Source: a virus
Virus record (IMG/VR): IMGVR_UViG_3300025112_000019
Coordinates: 1 to 51,948 of that record
Strand: one strand, 5' to 3'
DNA length: 51,948 bases
Of the stretch, positions 31,016-38,717 are shown piece by piece (position 1 is the stretch's first letter; the number at the start of each line of letters is the position of its first letter). The notes under the pieces are model-generated. The model searched no databases. It saw only the letters and a program-made list of their open reading frames with translations, and was not told the origin of the DNA. The translations under genes were made by a program, and so were the position numbers.

Positions 31016-31848
31016 CTTGCGAGTTCCTTCCATTTATCAGAGCTGGTCCACGGCCCCTCGACCTTGGCCAGGGGCTTGAAGCGTCGGGCATATGAGTCGT
31101 CTGCCACCGTCAGGTGCCAGAGGTTGTTGCGGGAAAATTCTGGGTAGAGCGGTGCAAAAACCGTCGCCAGGACGTTCACGTCGTAGTAGGTCCTGAGATC
31201 GTTGAAGATGTCCATCAGGCCATCCTCCTCGAGCCGGTCCTTGTAATCCCGGATAGAGGCGAAGGTGCCCCAGTTTCCCTCGATGGCAAAGCCCAGGTCC
31301 TCGAGCAGGGCCCCCAGGGCCTCACGGGTAATCTCGCTGACGTGGTTGCCAGCAGCCCCAACCCGCTCGTCGTAGCATGGGGTAGAGATGAAGAAATCGG
31401 CCTCTAACAGCGCCAGCCGGTGCATGCCGGCCAGCATTTTCCTGGCAGCACCTGGCTCCACATGCTCAAGCACCTCAAATGAGATGACCACATTCGGGGC
31501 CTCGTCGTGTCCGTAGTCACATGGAAATTCAACCCCAGCCACGGTCGTGATCGGGAATTTCCCGGTGTGAAATGGTGACAGGTCCAGCTTTTTGTTGTAG
31601 TCGATGCCGATGTAATGCTTGGGGATCAGGCGGCTGGAGTAGAGCAGCTTGGCCAGCGGCAGCTCCTTGCCGCACCCGACATCGAGGATCACAGCGTCCT
31701 TATAACGGCTCTTCTCGTTGAGCCACCTGCAGACATGCGACCATCGGAAGCAGTGGGCAATGTAATCACGGTGGATAAACCCACGGGCCTCGGCCTGGTC
31801 GATTGACAGGTGGGTGTTGTCGATCTCCTTGCCACGGGCATTTGTCAT
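31012..31848 (-). CDS. class I SAM-dependent methyltransferase
   Basis: The product has 278 residues. Motif I is VILDVGCGKELPLAKLL, the next acidic strand is YIGIDYNKKL, and the later strands carry NVVISFEVLEHVEPG (a motif of small-molecule and metabolite methyltransferases rather than DNA adenine methylases) and ADFFISTPCYDERVG. No DPPY or IPCQ motif is visible, so it is not a standard DNA methylase. It opens the nucleotide cluster behind the AGAGAGGAGAG leader and a CACA-N6-TGTG site, so it may methylate a modified nucleotide, a protein or a cofactor. It overlaps the MazG-like gene by 4 bases. Confidence 0.85.
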   Translation of the reverse strand: MTNARGKEIDNTHLSIDQAEARGFIHRDYIAHCFRWSHVCRWLNEKSRYKDAVILDVGCGKELPLAKLLYSSRLIPKHYIGIDYNKKLDLSPFHTGKFPITTVAGVEFPCDYGHDEAPNVVISFEVLEHVEPGAARKMLAGMHRLALLEADFFISTPCYDERVGAAGNHVSEITREALGALLEDLGFAIEGNWGTFASIRDYKDRLEEDGLMDIFNDLRTYYDVNVLATVFAPLYPEFSRNNLWHLTVADDSYARRFKPLAKVEGPWTSSDKWKELAR

Positions 31849-31872
31849 AATCTCTCCTCTCTATTCCTAGCC

Positions 31873-31895
31873 GTCGGCCGCACACGGCGGCCGAC
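31873..31895. promoter_or_regulatory. GC-rich hairpin in the 5' leader of the nucleotide cluster
   Basis: Arms GTCGGCCG (31873-31880) and CGGCCGAC (31888-31895) with loop CACACGG lie just upstream of the ribosome site of the methyltransferase gene, in a ~110-base leader. There is no T-run. It may affect mRNA stability or initiation; no known riboswitch class is recognised. Confidence 0.5.
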
Positions 31896-31961
31896 TGATC
31901 GGCAGGGAGTCACATGACAACCTCCAGGTCAAACATGAGTCGCTAGGATATTATGATCGTA

Positions 31962-31975
31962 CACAAAAAATCGTG
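31962..31975. promoter_or_regulatory. CACA-N6-TGTG operator-like site (one mismatch)
   Basis: CACA AAAAAT CGTG differs from the consensus at one base. It lies 114-127 bases before the methyltransferase start and just downstream of the terminator at 31990-32021. It probably marks the head of the methyltransferase-to-polymerase operon. Confidence 0.55.
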
Positions 31976-31989
31976 GGTATGTAAACCTA

Positions 31990-32021
31990 CAAAAAAAAAT
32001 GGCCCCACACCATGCAGGGCC
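31990..32021 (-). terminator. probable intrinsic terminator downstream of the DUF932 gene
   Basis: On the minus strand GGCCC...GGGCC (arms 32017-32021 and 32001-32005, 11-base loop) is followed by ATTTTTTTTT. The stem is only five GC pairs, but the T-run is long. It ends the DUF932 transcript before the operator-like site of the nucleotide cluster. Confidence 0.6.
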
Positions 32022-32064
32022 GAGTTTAGGCAGTGTCGTCGGGGGGAACCTTCGACCACCGCCG

Positions 32065-32123
32065 GCCCGGCCTATCAAACCTGCTGGGAGCAGGCACTCT
32101 GGGGGAGAGAAAATAGGCCGGGC
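32065..32123. repeat. nested stem structure after the DUF932 stop
   Basis: An 11-bp perfect outer stem (GCCCGGCCTAT at 32065-32075, ATAGGCCGGGC at 32113-32123) encloses an inner hairpin CCTGCT/AGCAGG with a GGG loop (32080-32094). It begins about ten bases after the DUF932 stop codon. As RNA it would be a stable two-layer structure, possibly protecting the 3' end or serving as a processing site. Confidence 0.6.
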
Positions 32124-32132
32124 AGAACTGTC

Positions 32133-33119
32133 TTAGGCGGCGTTGGCCATGTCCAAGGCGGTCTCCAGGGCCTTGGCCTTGATCTTGGCGCGTGAGCCGA
32201 ACCAGGCGGACTCGAGGGCGGTGTCGCGGTCACGGCCGGCCTCATGGTCGGCGAAGTATGTCACCGCGTTGGTCAGGCCCCAGTAGGTGCCCTTGCTCGA
32301 CTTGAGGTCGGCACCGGGTTGGGTCTCGACCAGCTCGAGGACCTTCTTGCCGGTCCGCTTGAAGCAGTCAGCCAGTGGCAACAGCTCGTTGTCATTGTTG
32401 GTCGGCGGCTCAATCAGGAGCTGGGGCTCGAACACCCGGGCGATGAACTCGTCACGCTGGTCCGAGGTGTATTTGGCGGCTGCCAACAGCTCGGCCTGCT
32501 GCTCGAAGTCGGCCAGGGCATTCTCAGCCAGGCCCAGGGCCTCCTCAGCCTCGAACTGGACATCGGCATCGAACGCCCGAACATGCGGCATCCTGAAGGC
32601 CATGCCTCCGCTCATCGCCATCTCCAAGGTGTTATTGCAGACAACCCGGACCGAGGTGAACTTGCCACCGAGACTTTCGCCCCAGACGTGCGGGCTGTGG
32701 AGAAGCAAGAAGCCATGCACCTCGTCGCCACCCGGCAGGGTAAAGCCCTTGCGGATCGACGCCAGGGCCCAGATCTTTTTGCCATCGAGCAGGGAGCCTG
32801 CGGTGTGCATCTCCATGTCGCCGGCATCCACGAACCGCTTAAAAAAGTCCATGACCTCGGAGTTCTGGGTCGGCACGAACCTGGGACCGCACGGCCCCAA
32901 GACCGCCTGGTCGGAGTCGCGGACCAACGCCCGCAAGTTGCCGGCCAGGCTGTACCTGCCCTTGTCGTCCTTGGCCCGGACCTCACGGGCGGAAACCGTC
33001 CAGTCCAACTCGGCCGCCTTGAGCATCTCCTCAGGGGTCAGGTTGGGGTCGACCTTGACACCTAAGCCATGCCAGGGAAGATCGCCCGCGTACGCCATCG
33101 TCTCAACTGCTGCTGTCAT
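32133..33119 (-). CDS. DUF932 phage/plasmid-like protein
   Basis: The 328-residue protein starts with AYAGDLPWHGLGVKVDPNLT and has YSLAGNLRALVRDSDQAVLG, GSLLDGKKIWALASIRKG and SVRVVCNNTLEMAM, the pattern of the DUF932 (phage/plasmid-like) family. The family is common in large plasmids and phages, but its molecular function is not established. The long leader (33120-33470) and a CACA-N6-TGTG site at its far end suggest a separately regulated, strongly expressed early transcript. A nested stem and a terminator follow. Confidence 0.9.
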   Translation of the reverse strand: MTAAVETMAYAGDLPWHGLGVKVDPNLTPEEMLKAAELDWTVSAREVRAKDDKGRYSLAGNLRALVRDSDQAVLGPCGPRFVPTQNSEVMDFFKRFVDAGDMEMHTAGSLLDGKKIWALASIRKGFTLPGGDEVHGFLLLHSPHVWGESLGGKFTSVRVVCNNTLEMAMSGGMAFRMPHVRAFDADVQFEAEEALGLAENALADFEQQAELLAAAKYTSDQRDEFIARVFEPQLLIEPPTNNDNELLPLADCFKRTGKKVLELVETQPGADLKSSKGTYWGLTNAVTYFADHEAGRDRDTALESAWFGSRAKIKAKALETALDMANAA

Positions 33120-33210
33120 CGTCTTATTCCTCTCTTCTCTCTAAATGTGGGCACCAACTAAGAGAAATTGGCTTCTTAGGTTCCGCTAGGTTTCTGTGGT
33201 CCGTTGGCGG

Positions 33211-33420
33211 CTACGAAGCCGATGGGGGCTGCAAGTGTCGCCTTGTCCCACCCTTTAACTTACCGCTCCGCGTCATCTTACCTAGCTTTATGGGAAACCT
33301 TATCAGGGCGTTTAAGGATCTGATCCAACCTGCGCCGGTTATGCCTTGCGGCCCGGCATTTTGATTTCTGTTTGCGTCAAGCATGCGCGTCCACTTTCCG
33401 TCTAGTTTCTCCTCCACCAA
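33211..33420 (-). CDS. doubtful 69-residue basic ORF in the DUF932 leader
   Basis: A GTG frame (or a 57-codon ATG frame from about 33384) runs through most of the leader. The product is basic and low in typical globular pattern (FPIKLGKMTRSGKLKGGTRR). No good ribosome site precedes either start. The operator-like site 50 bases before the GTG is at the distance seen for the 15556 and 18553 genes, which argues mildly in favour. It may equally be an untranslated RNA leader. The rest of 33120-33499 holds only a GGCCTA/TAGGCC palindrome (33438-33450). Confidence 0.28.
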   Translation of the reverse strand: MVEEKLDGKWTRMLDANRNQNAGPQGITGAGWIRSLNALIRFPIKLGKMTRSGKLKGGTRRHLQPPSAS

Positions 33421-33469
33421 TTGCTCTCAGCGTCGTAGGCCTATTAGGCCACGTTGCCACAGGCGTGTA

Positions 33470-33483
33470 CACATAAAAGTGTG
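33470..33483. promoter_or_regulatory. CACA-N6-TGTG operator-like site (exact)
   Basis: CACA TAAAAG TGTG lies between the XRE gene stop (33500) and the DUF932 leader. The neighbourhood AGGCGTGTACACA...TGTGGTTA is nearly identical to that at 26402. With the site at 33724 it brackets the XRE gene. Confidence 0.65.
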
Positions 33484-33499
33484 GTTACGGTGAAATTAA

Positions 33500-33712
33500 T
33501 TAATCATCCACCAGCGTCAGCCGTAGACCTAGCTGCTGGCAAATCGATCCCAGCACTCGCGTGCTGGGCTGGGTGTCGCCGTTCTCAATCAGGGTAAGCG
33601 TGTTCAGGTGCACCAGGGCCCGTGCTGCCAGCTTCTCGCGCGACCAGCCCTTCTCAAGCCTGCGTGACTTAATCCTGGTTCCGATTGAAGGTGTGGCGTC
33701 CATGGCTCCCAT
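33500..33712 (-). CDS. XRE/Cro-family transcriptional regulator
   Basis: The 70-residue protein from the ATG at 33712 (after GGGAGGTGTACC) is almost entirely one helix-turn-helix domain: IGTRIKSRRLEKGWSREKLA, then ARALVHLNTLTLIENGDTQP, a typical HTH_3 fold with the L-x-x-I-E-x-G turn. There is no effector or cleavage domain, so it would act as a simple dimeric repressor or activator like Cro. Longer in-frame sequence upstream lies inside the neighbouring virion gene. An operator-like site covers its ribosome-site region and another follows the gene, suggesting autoregulation. It may bind the CACA-N6-TGTG sites across the genome; this is inference. Confidence 0.85.
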   Translation of the reverse strand: MGAMDATPSIGTRIKSRRLEKGWSREKLAARALVHLNTLTLIENGDTQPSTRVLGSICQQLGLRLTLVDD

Positions 33713-33723
33713 GGTACACCTCC

Positions 33724-33737
33724 CACATAATTTTGTA
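33724..33737. promoter_or_regulatory. CACA-N6-TGTG operator-like site (one mismatch) at the XRE gene
   Basis: CACA TAATTT TGTA lies 12-25 bases before the XRE start and touches its GGGAGG ribosome site. The spacer TAATTT is the same as at 18595. This placement is what an autoregulatory operator would need. Confidence 0.55.
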
Positions 33738-33746
33738 TACCGACTT

Positions 33747-35939
33747 TTATTTGGGCTGCTGCTGCGGCCCAATATACCGCCGTCGCACCTTGCCTCGTAC
33801 CATTGGCGACATCGACCGGTACAGCTTCTCGAAGGCTGGCGACCTCGGGAGAATGTCAGTGACTGGCGGCTCAAACATATACTTATTGACGTCCTTCTCA
33901 ACGTCCTTGACCATCAATAGATGGGATAGCCCCATAATCCCTGCCTCAGTCGATGGGGCAAGTTGTTGGAGCTCCTTTAACCTGGCCAGGCCGGTCTCAC
34001 TGGTAATCAGATCTGCCATATTGTTAAAATAGCGACCCTGCAGGATGCCGCGTACATAATCAGTCATTCGTGACGGTGTTCGCCAAACCTCCAGCGAGTC
34101 AATCAGTGGGAAGATCAGGGCTGGGGCCCCACCAAGCTGGTTCTTCTCAGACGCCCTTTCAAGGGCCTTGAGCCCTGCCTGGTTATAGGCCGTCAGCGAG
34201 CCCTCGTTCATTGCCCGCCCGGTCGCCTCCAGGACGTTGGCCAACCACCTCATGGTCTCCTGTATCTCAGGCCGGTCCTCCAGGGCCGCGTTGATCAGCT
34301 CCCGGCGCTTGGACTTGGCAGGCCCGAAGATGGCGTTATAGAATGTCTTCCCCACGTTGACCACAGACCTGTTGGCCTCATCTGGAACCTGGTCGATGCC
34401 CTCCTGAAGCCAGGAGCGTAGCAGGCCATAAAACTCCTGCTCACGGTCTGCCTTCTTGAAGGCCTCGCGCAGGGCCCTGACCGTGGCAACATCTGAAATA
34501 TCAGACTGAAAGGCGTATCTGGCGGCACGGAGCACGTTATCACCCTCGAGCCCGGCGATACGCCCGGTGGCTCCCTTTTCCAGGGCCGTGACCTGTGGCA
34601 TCCCCTCCTCATAGGTTTTGCGGGCCTCAGCATATCTTCCCTCGGGAAAATCTGGCGTCTTGGTTGCCTCATTCGCCTTGTCCACCATGAACTTGCGGAA
34701 GGCCTTCAGATGGTTGATTGTGTCAGTGTCGACTGCATTGCGTGGATCTTCACCCCACTTGACCTGGGAGTCGATGATTTTTTTGACGCGGTCCAGACCC
34801 TCGACCGAGGTGTCCGGCACCGTAATATGCCTGGGCGAGTCAGGAACATTTGGGTCATAGTCAGGGTTATTTTCACGGCGATAAAGGTGCTTGCGGATTG
34901 CCTCGAGTGCGTTTCGCTGCGGTTCTTTCAAGCGATTGTTATCGAGCAGGCGGTCGAGCTCGCCAAGAATTTCTGGGGTATCAACCTCATCAATCTCCTT
35001 GGAGGCGTCATAATGAGGTTTAGCTTGCTTTCTTATTTCATCTTTTTCAATTTCGATAGCCTTTTTGGCGGCGTCACTTGCTGCCTGCCTCGCCTCAAAA
35101 GTGGCCTCACGAGGTGCTAAAGCGCCTAGCGCCTCATTAACGGCCTTGCGGACCTGCGGATTGCGGACATCTCGCATCCACTCGATAATTACATCGGCTG
35201 ATGGTTCAAGGTTTTGTAGGTGCCGTTGCTGGGCCACCAGTGACCGCAACCCTGTGGCCTCGGCTGGAGTCAAGGTGATCCCAAACCGCCGCTTAGCCTC
35301 ACGTGAGAATTCTTGAGCGGAGGCCAAGGCTTTGCGACTGAAGTCACGCACCAAACCTCGTTCCATAAACATTCCGAACAGCTGGGCAACGCCTTCGGCG
35401 CCACCCTCCTCGGCTGCCGCCATAATCACATCGAACGGCACGACCTTTTCATCAGTCATCTTAGAACGGAGGAAATCATACGCCGCCCCAACCGTGGCAG
35501 CTCCAGCCAAGGCACCCTTCTTACGGCCCATGCCTAATTTTTTACCGATCGCCGCCCCAACTGCCCCAGCAACACCTTGGGTGTGCTCTGCCCCTGAGGT
35601 GGCCAAAGCTGACGGGGCGTTCTTGATGTTTTTAAACAACCGGTCCATCAGGTCCGACCAGCCTGAGGCGCTAAACATTCGAGGGGCCTTGACCTCGACC
35701 TTGTTCAACTGGCCAGCATCATCCTCATAAACTAAGTCACCTTGATATAAACCGAAACGCTTGCGGGCCTCAGCCTGATCCATGTCTGGGAAAAAATGCT
35801 TGGCAAAAACATTGACCTTGTTCTCAAGCAGCCGTGGCCATGACGCTTCGAGCCGGACACCAGCTGGCGCATCTTCCTCCATGCTGGAGGTTATAAGCGG
35901 CTTGCGAGGCCCGCGAGTAAATTTAGGGCGTTGGGCCAT
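33747..35939 (-). CDS. large internal virion / DNA ejection-type protein
   Basis: The protein has 730 residues. After a basic start comes a Gly/Ala-rich amphipathic segment near 112-158 (TQGVAGAVGAAIGKKLGMG, then GALAGAATVGAAYDFL) that could insert into a membrane. FGITLTPAEATGLRSLVAQQ and a long helical, charged region with DAAKKAIEIEKDEIRKQAKP follow. This design recalls P22 gp16-type ejection proteins, which leave the capsid with DNA and cross the host envelope. No lytic transglycosylase motif is visible. It is the last of three such genes at the end of the virion block. Confidence 0.65.
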   Translation of the reverse strand: MAQRPKFTRGPRKPLITSSMEEDAPAGVRLEASWPRLLENKVNVFAKHFFPDMDQAEARKRFGLYQGDLVYEDDAGQLNKVEVKAPRMFSASGWSDLMDRLFKNIKNAPSALATSGAEHTQGVAGAVGAAIGKKLGMGRKKGALAGAATVGAAYDFLRSKMTDEKVVPFDVIMAAAEEGGAEGVAQLFGMFMERGLVRDFSRKALASAQEFSREAKRRFGITLTPAEATGLRSLVAQQRHLQNLEPSADVIIEWMRDVRNPQVRKAVNEALGALAPREATFEARQAASDAAKKAIEIEKDEIRKQAKPHYDASKEIDEVDTPEILGELDRLLDNNRLKEPQRNALEAIRKHLYRRENNPDYDPNVPDSPRHITVPDTSVEGLDRVKKIIDSQVKWGEDPRNAVDTDTINHLKAFRKFMVDKANEATKTPDFPEGRYAEARKTYEEGMPQVTALEKGATGRIAGLEGDNVLRAARYAFQSDISDVATVRALREAFKKADREQEFYGLLRSWLQEGIDQVPDEANRSVVNVGKTFYNAIFGPAKSKRRELINAALEDRPEIQETMRWLANVLEATGRAMNEGSLTAYNQAGLKALERASEKNQLGGAPALIFPLIDSLEVWRTPSRMTDYVRGILQGRYFNNMADLITSETGLARLKELQQLAPSTEAGIMGLSHLLMVKDVEKDVNKYMFEPPVTDILPRSPAFEKLYRSMSPMVRGKVRRRYIGPQQQPK

Positions 35940-37333
35940 TAACGCTTGTTCCGGTTAAACCAAATTTCTTCGCCAAGCGCGCCGTAACGTTTCCTAAGGG
36001 CGTCAGAAAACTGTGTTGGGTCGGGTATTTGCCGCTGTAGTACTTTCATCTCAGCAAGCAGTTCATCCTTAAGTGACCCAGCAGTGTTTTCTTTTTCCCA
36101 TTTTCTAGCAAACCTTAGCACGTCTCTATTCGACGGGATCTTTTTCTGCTGGTCGCTTAATTCCCAATTAAAAATAGCGTCTCTACGCTTTGACTGACGT
36201 TGAAGCCCAATCCTCGTGTAGTGCAGCATTAACTTTAGGGCGTCTGGCTGATCACCAAGCTTATTAGCCGCCTCGGTGATAAAGCTAAGTTCCTTATCAG
36301 ACAAGGCGCCTTTCAACTTGGCCGTCAGGTCAAGGACGCGGCGCTTTGAAATCTTTGAAAAAATTTCCTGCTCACTGAGGTTTGCTGTTTCTTCCTCTGA
36401 CAAAAGCCCAAGAGCCGACAGCCCGGTTCTCAGACCCAACAACCGCTCCTCTCTCGGGCCAGCCCTCATGCCGCCCTCAAGCAGGTCAAGCATCATGGTC
36501 GTATCAGTCAGCGTGTCACTTGAGGGTATTGTGGTTAGCCGGTTAACCTCGTCGGTGTAACGTTTAACAGACCCTTGCTTATCCTTGGTATTCACTTTGA
36601 GGTCGATATTAGTTGCACCTCTGGAGGTTTGGTATTTCAGCAGCGCTGCCTTTTGCTTTGGGTCGTTTTGCCAATTTGGAAATAATTTGTTCCACTCTTT
36701 AATGTCATCAGTGCTGGTGTCCATTGCCTTTGTCATGGCGGCCAGCGCAGCTATACGCTTCAGCACCAGCTCCTCAGCCTTGGTCTTTTCACCAATCCGC
36801 TGGGCCCGCACGGCCTCGCTGGTCTTGAATCCGGTCCGCAGGCCCTTGCCGATAGCCGACAGGGCCGACTCACCCGGCTTGGCCTGCATCATCTCCAGGC
36901 CAGCGTCGACCATCCCCAGCATCTGGGCACGGCGCGGATCCTGCCGCCTGTTCCATAGTGAGGCGGTCGGGTCGTCTTTCGGGGTTTTCGGGGTCAGCAT
37001 GGCCTGCAGCGCAGCCAGTGAGCTGGGCTGCTTACCTAGCGCACCTAGGGCCCCAGCCGCCTGCGGCGTCACCGCAGCAGAAGAAAGCCCAGGCGCCACG
37101 GTGCTTGGATTTATCAATGGTACCTGCGCCGGCGCAACCGCCCCAGCAGTCGTCCCAGGCCGTAGGGCACCCTGTGTTGCACTAGCCACCTGATAGCCGG
37201 TGCTGCCAAGTGGCTGTCCGCCAAGCGCCCGCCGCGGGTCAGGTGGCTGATTGTCCGTTCCAAACGCCTGCAGCGCCGGGCCACCAACGGTCATCGGCCG
37301 CTGCGTGCCGTGGATATAGGGGTTATATGCCAT
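35939..37333 (-). CDS. internal virion-type protein
   Basis: The 464-residue protein has a Pro/Ala/Gly-rich first 110 residues (TTAGAVAPAQVPLINPSTVA), then a helical body (KAEELVLKRIAALAAMTKAM) and a C-terminus with RFARKWEKENTAGSLKDELL. Its position between two other ejection-type genes and its overlap by one base suggest a component of the same DNA-delivery complex. No enzymatic motif is visible. Confidence 0.6.
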   Translation of the reverse strand: MAYNPYIHGTQRPMTVGGPALQAFGTDNQPPDPRRALGGQPLGSTGYQVASATQGALRPGTTAGAVAPAQVPLINPSTVAPGLSSAAVTPQAAGALGALGKQPSSLAALQAMLTPKTPKDDPTASLWNRRQDPRRAQMLGMVDAGLEMMQAKPGESALSAIGKGLRTGFKTSEAVRAQRIGEKTKAEELVLKRIAALAAMTKAMDTSTDDIKEWNKLFPNWQNDPKQKAALLKYQTSRGATNIDLKVNTKDKQGSVKRYTDEVNRLTTIPSSDTLTDTTMMLDLLEGGMRAGPREERLLGLRTGLSALGLLSEEETANLSEQEIFSKISKRRVLDLTAKLKGALSDKELSFITEAANKLGDQPDALKLMLHYTRIGLQRQSKRRDAIFNWELSDQQKKIPSNRDVLRFARKWEKENTAGSLKDELLAEMKVLQRQIPDPTQFSDALRKRYGALGEEIWFNRNKR

Positions 37334-37335
37334 GT

Positions 37336-38253
37336 CTACCCACCCGGCCGTTGTGATGCTGTGGTGTTCGGGTTTTTCATCAGGTTGTAGCCACCATAAA
37401 ACGCACCTAGGGCACCAACCCCCTGGGCAAGCGGTGATGGGGTCGGGATGAACTGGGTGTTGTAGCCTTGCTGCTGGGTACGTGTCTCATACGGGATGCC
37501 CTGTAAGGCCCCAAGAGCAAAATTTACCTGCCGGTACGGATATTCGCGCCCCTCCAGGTAGTCCTGGTAGGCAGTGTCAAGGTTCCGCTGGCCCTGCTGT
37601 TGCTGCAGCCCACCGGATTGAAGTAATTGCTGCACATCAGCCGCCCCCATGACCGAGCTGAGCTGGCCAAGCTGTGCCATCTGCGAGCCACCTGCCATCA
37701 TACGTTGGGCATTTTCATTAAAGCCTTGCCTAGCAGCCTCATAGCCAGCCATCCCGCCCTTCAGCTGGGTGTCGGCGATCGCCAGCTGGCGGTTACGGTC
37801 GATCTCAGCGTTGAGGATACCGTGACGGGCACCGCCAAATGATTGGGCCCCGACAGCGGCAGCGTTTGCCCCAATTTGCCGCTGCCCGAAGTCACGGTTC
37901 AGCTCCTCAACCGCCCGGTTGGTCACCAGCTGCTGGTACGGGTTCATGTAATTCTGAGCAGTTTCAGCATTCCACGGGGTCAAAGCACTACGTGTAGCAG
38001 CTGCCCCTTCGGTAATATACGGGGTCGCGGCGCCAACGTTGGTGCTGGTAAGGTCAAAGGCTTGTTGCTGTTGGGCAGTAATCGGCGCGACGCGAGGGCC
38101 GCCATACGGGTCAAGTGGCTGCTCTGCCAGGTGCTGGGCCTGCCCAAACAGCTCCTGGCCACCCTGTGATACCCACTCAGGGATCGAGGTGTTCTGAAGC
38201 ACACTTGACGGCGCCGCCCGCTGCTCAATATTTGTCGCGCAAAGTCCACCCAT
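37336..38253 (-). CDS. Gln-rich virion protein, conserved in marine phages
   Basis: The 305-residue protein has YGGPRVAPITAQQQQAFDL near residue 48, a helical repeat-like body rich in Gln and Ala (NRDFGQRQIGANAAAVGAQS, then GGARHGILNAEIDRNRQLA) and a C-terminus with a Gly-rich hydrophobic stretch (PLAQGVGALGAFYGGYNLM) that may insert into membrane. I recall the R-V-A-x-x-T-x-x-Q-Q-Q-A-F pattern from many uncultured marine phages near tail genes. It is probably part of the ejection machinery. Confidence 0.65.
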   Translation of the reverse strand: MGGLCATNIEQRAAPSSVLQNTSIPEWVSQGGQELFGQAQHLAEQPLDPYGGPRVAPITAQQQQAFDLTSTNVGAATPYITEGAAATRSALTPWNAETAQNYMNPYQQLVTNRAVEELNRDFGQRQIGANAAAVGAQSFGGARHGILNAEIDRNRQLAIADTQLKGGMAGYEAARQGFNENAQRMMAGGSQMAQLGQLSSVMGAADVQQLLQSGGLQQQQGQRNLDTAYQDYLEGREYPYRQVNFALGALQGIPYETRTQQQGYNTQFIPTPSPLAQGVGALGAFYGGYNLMKNPNTTASQRPGG

Positions 38254-38255
38254 GC

Positions 38256-38717
38256 CTACTCTCCAACGTAGATACTTCCAACCGGCCTAAAGCCCATGCG
38301 CCGGTAAAACTTGTCCTTTCGCTCCAGGTCCTGGTCGCCAAAGACATGGCCAACCTGAAGTGGTACTTGAAGGGTCTTGGCAGCCTCTCGAAAGCCCTCC
38401 ATCAACTGCACCGCGGCCTTGGTCTTACGACAACCTGGCACCACGTAGAACCACAGGTCACCAAGGTGGCCAGCCGTCGAATACCAGTGGCTTGAGACAT
38501 AGCCACCAATCGAGCCAACAATACAGCCCTCCTCATCTTTTGCCACCAGGGCCACACCTGACAGCACCACGTCGGCTACCACGTGTGTCGTCTTCGTCCA
38601 GTCGATCTCTGGCAGGTCCTGGCCCTCGCCGTGCATGTGCGCCAACAGGGCCAAGATGCCACTGATGTCGACAAGCGAGGCCCTGCTATAGCTGAGCGAG
38701 GCCACCAGGCATACCAC
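38256..38717 (-). CDS. GNAT acetyltransferase-like protein
   Basis: The product has about 150 residues. CRKTKAAVQLMEGFREAAKT provides the GNAT motif-A-like loop and helix (R-x-x-x-A-A/G), preceded by strand GDLWFYVVPG and followed by VGHVFGDQDLERKDKFYRRM and GFRPVGSIYVGE, the usual last elements of the fold. The start is uncertain: GTG at 38717 or 38705, both inside the end of the previous gene; sequence further upstream is an artefact of that gene's repeats. Small phage GNAT proteins sit in virion blocks of several podoviruses. Substrate unknown. Confidence 0.65.
   Translation of the reverse strand: MVCLVASLSYSRASLVDISGILALLAHMHGEGQDLPEIDWTKTTHVVADVVLSGVALVAKDEEGCIVGSIGGYVSSHWYSTAGHLGDLWFYVVPGCRKTKAAVQLMEGFREAAKTLQVPLQVGHVFGDQDLERKDKFYRRMGFRPVGSIYVGE

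Noticed and set aside
32244-33144. two long overlapping plus-strand frames (273 and 285 codons)
   Set aside because: Both are antisense to the DUF932 gene, are low complexity and lack a ribosome site.
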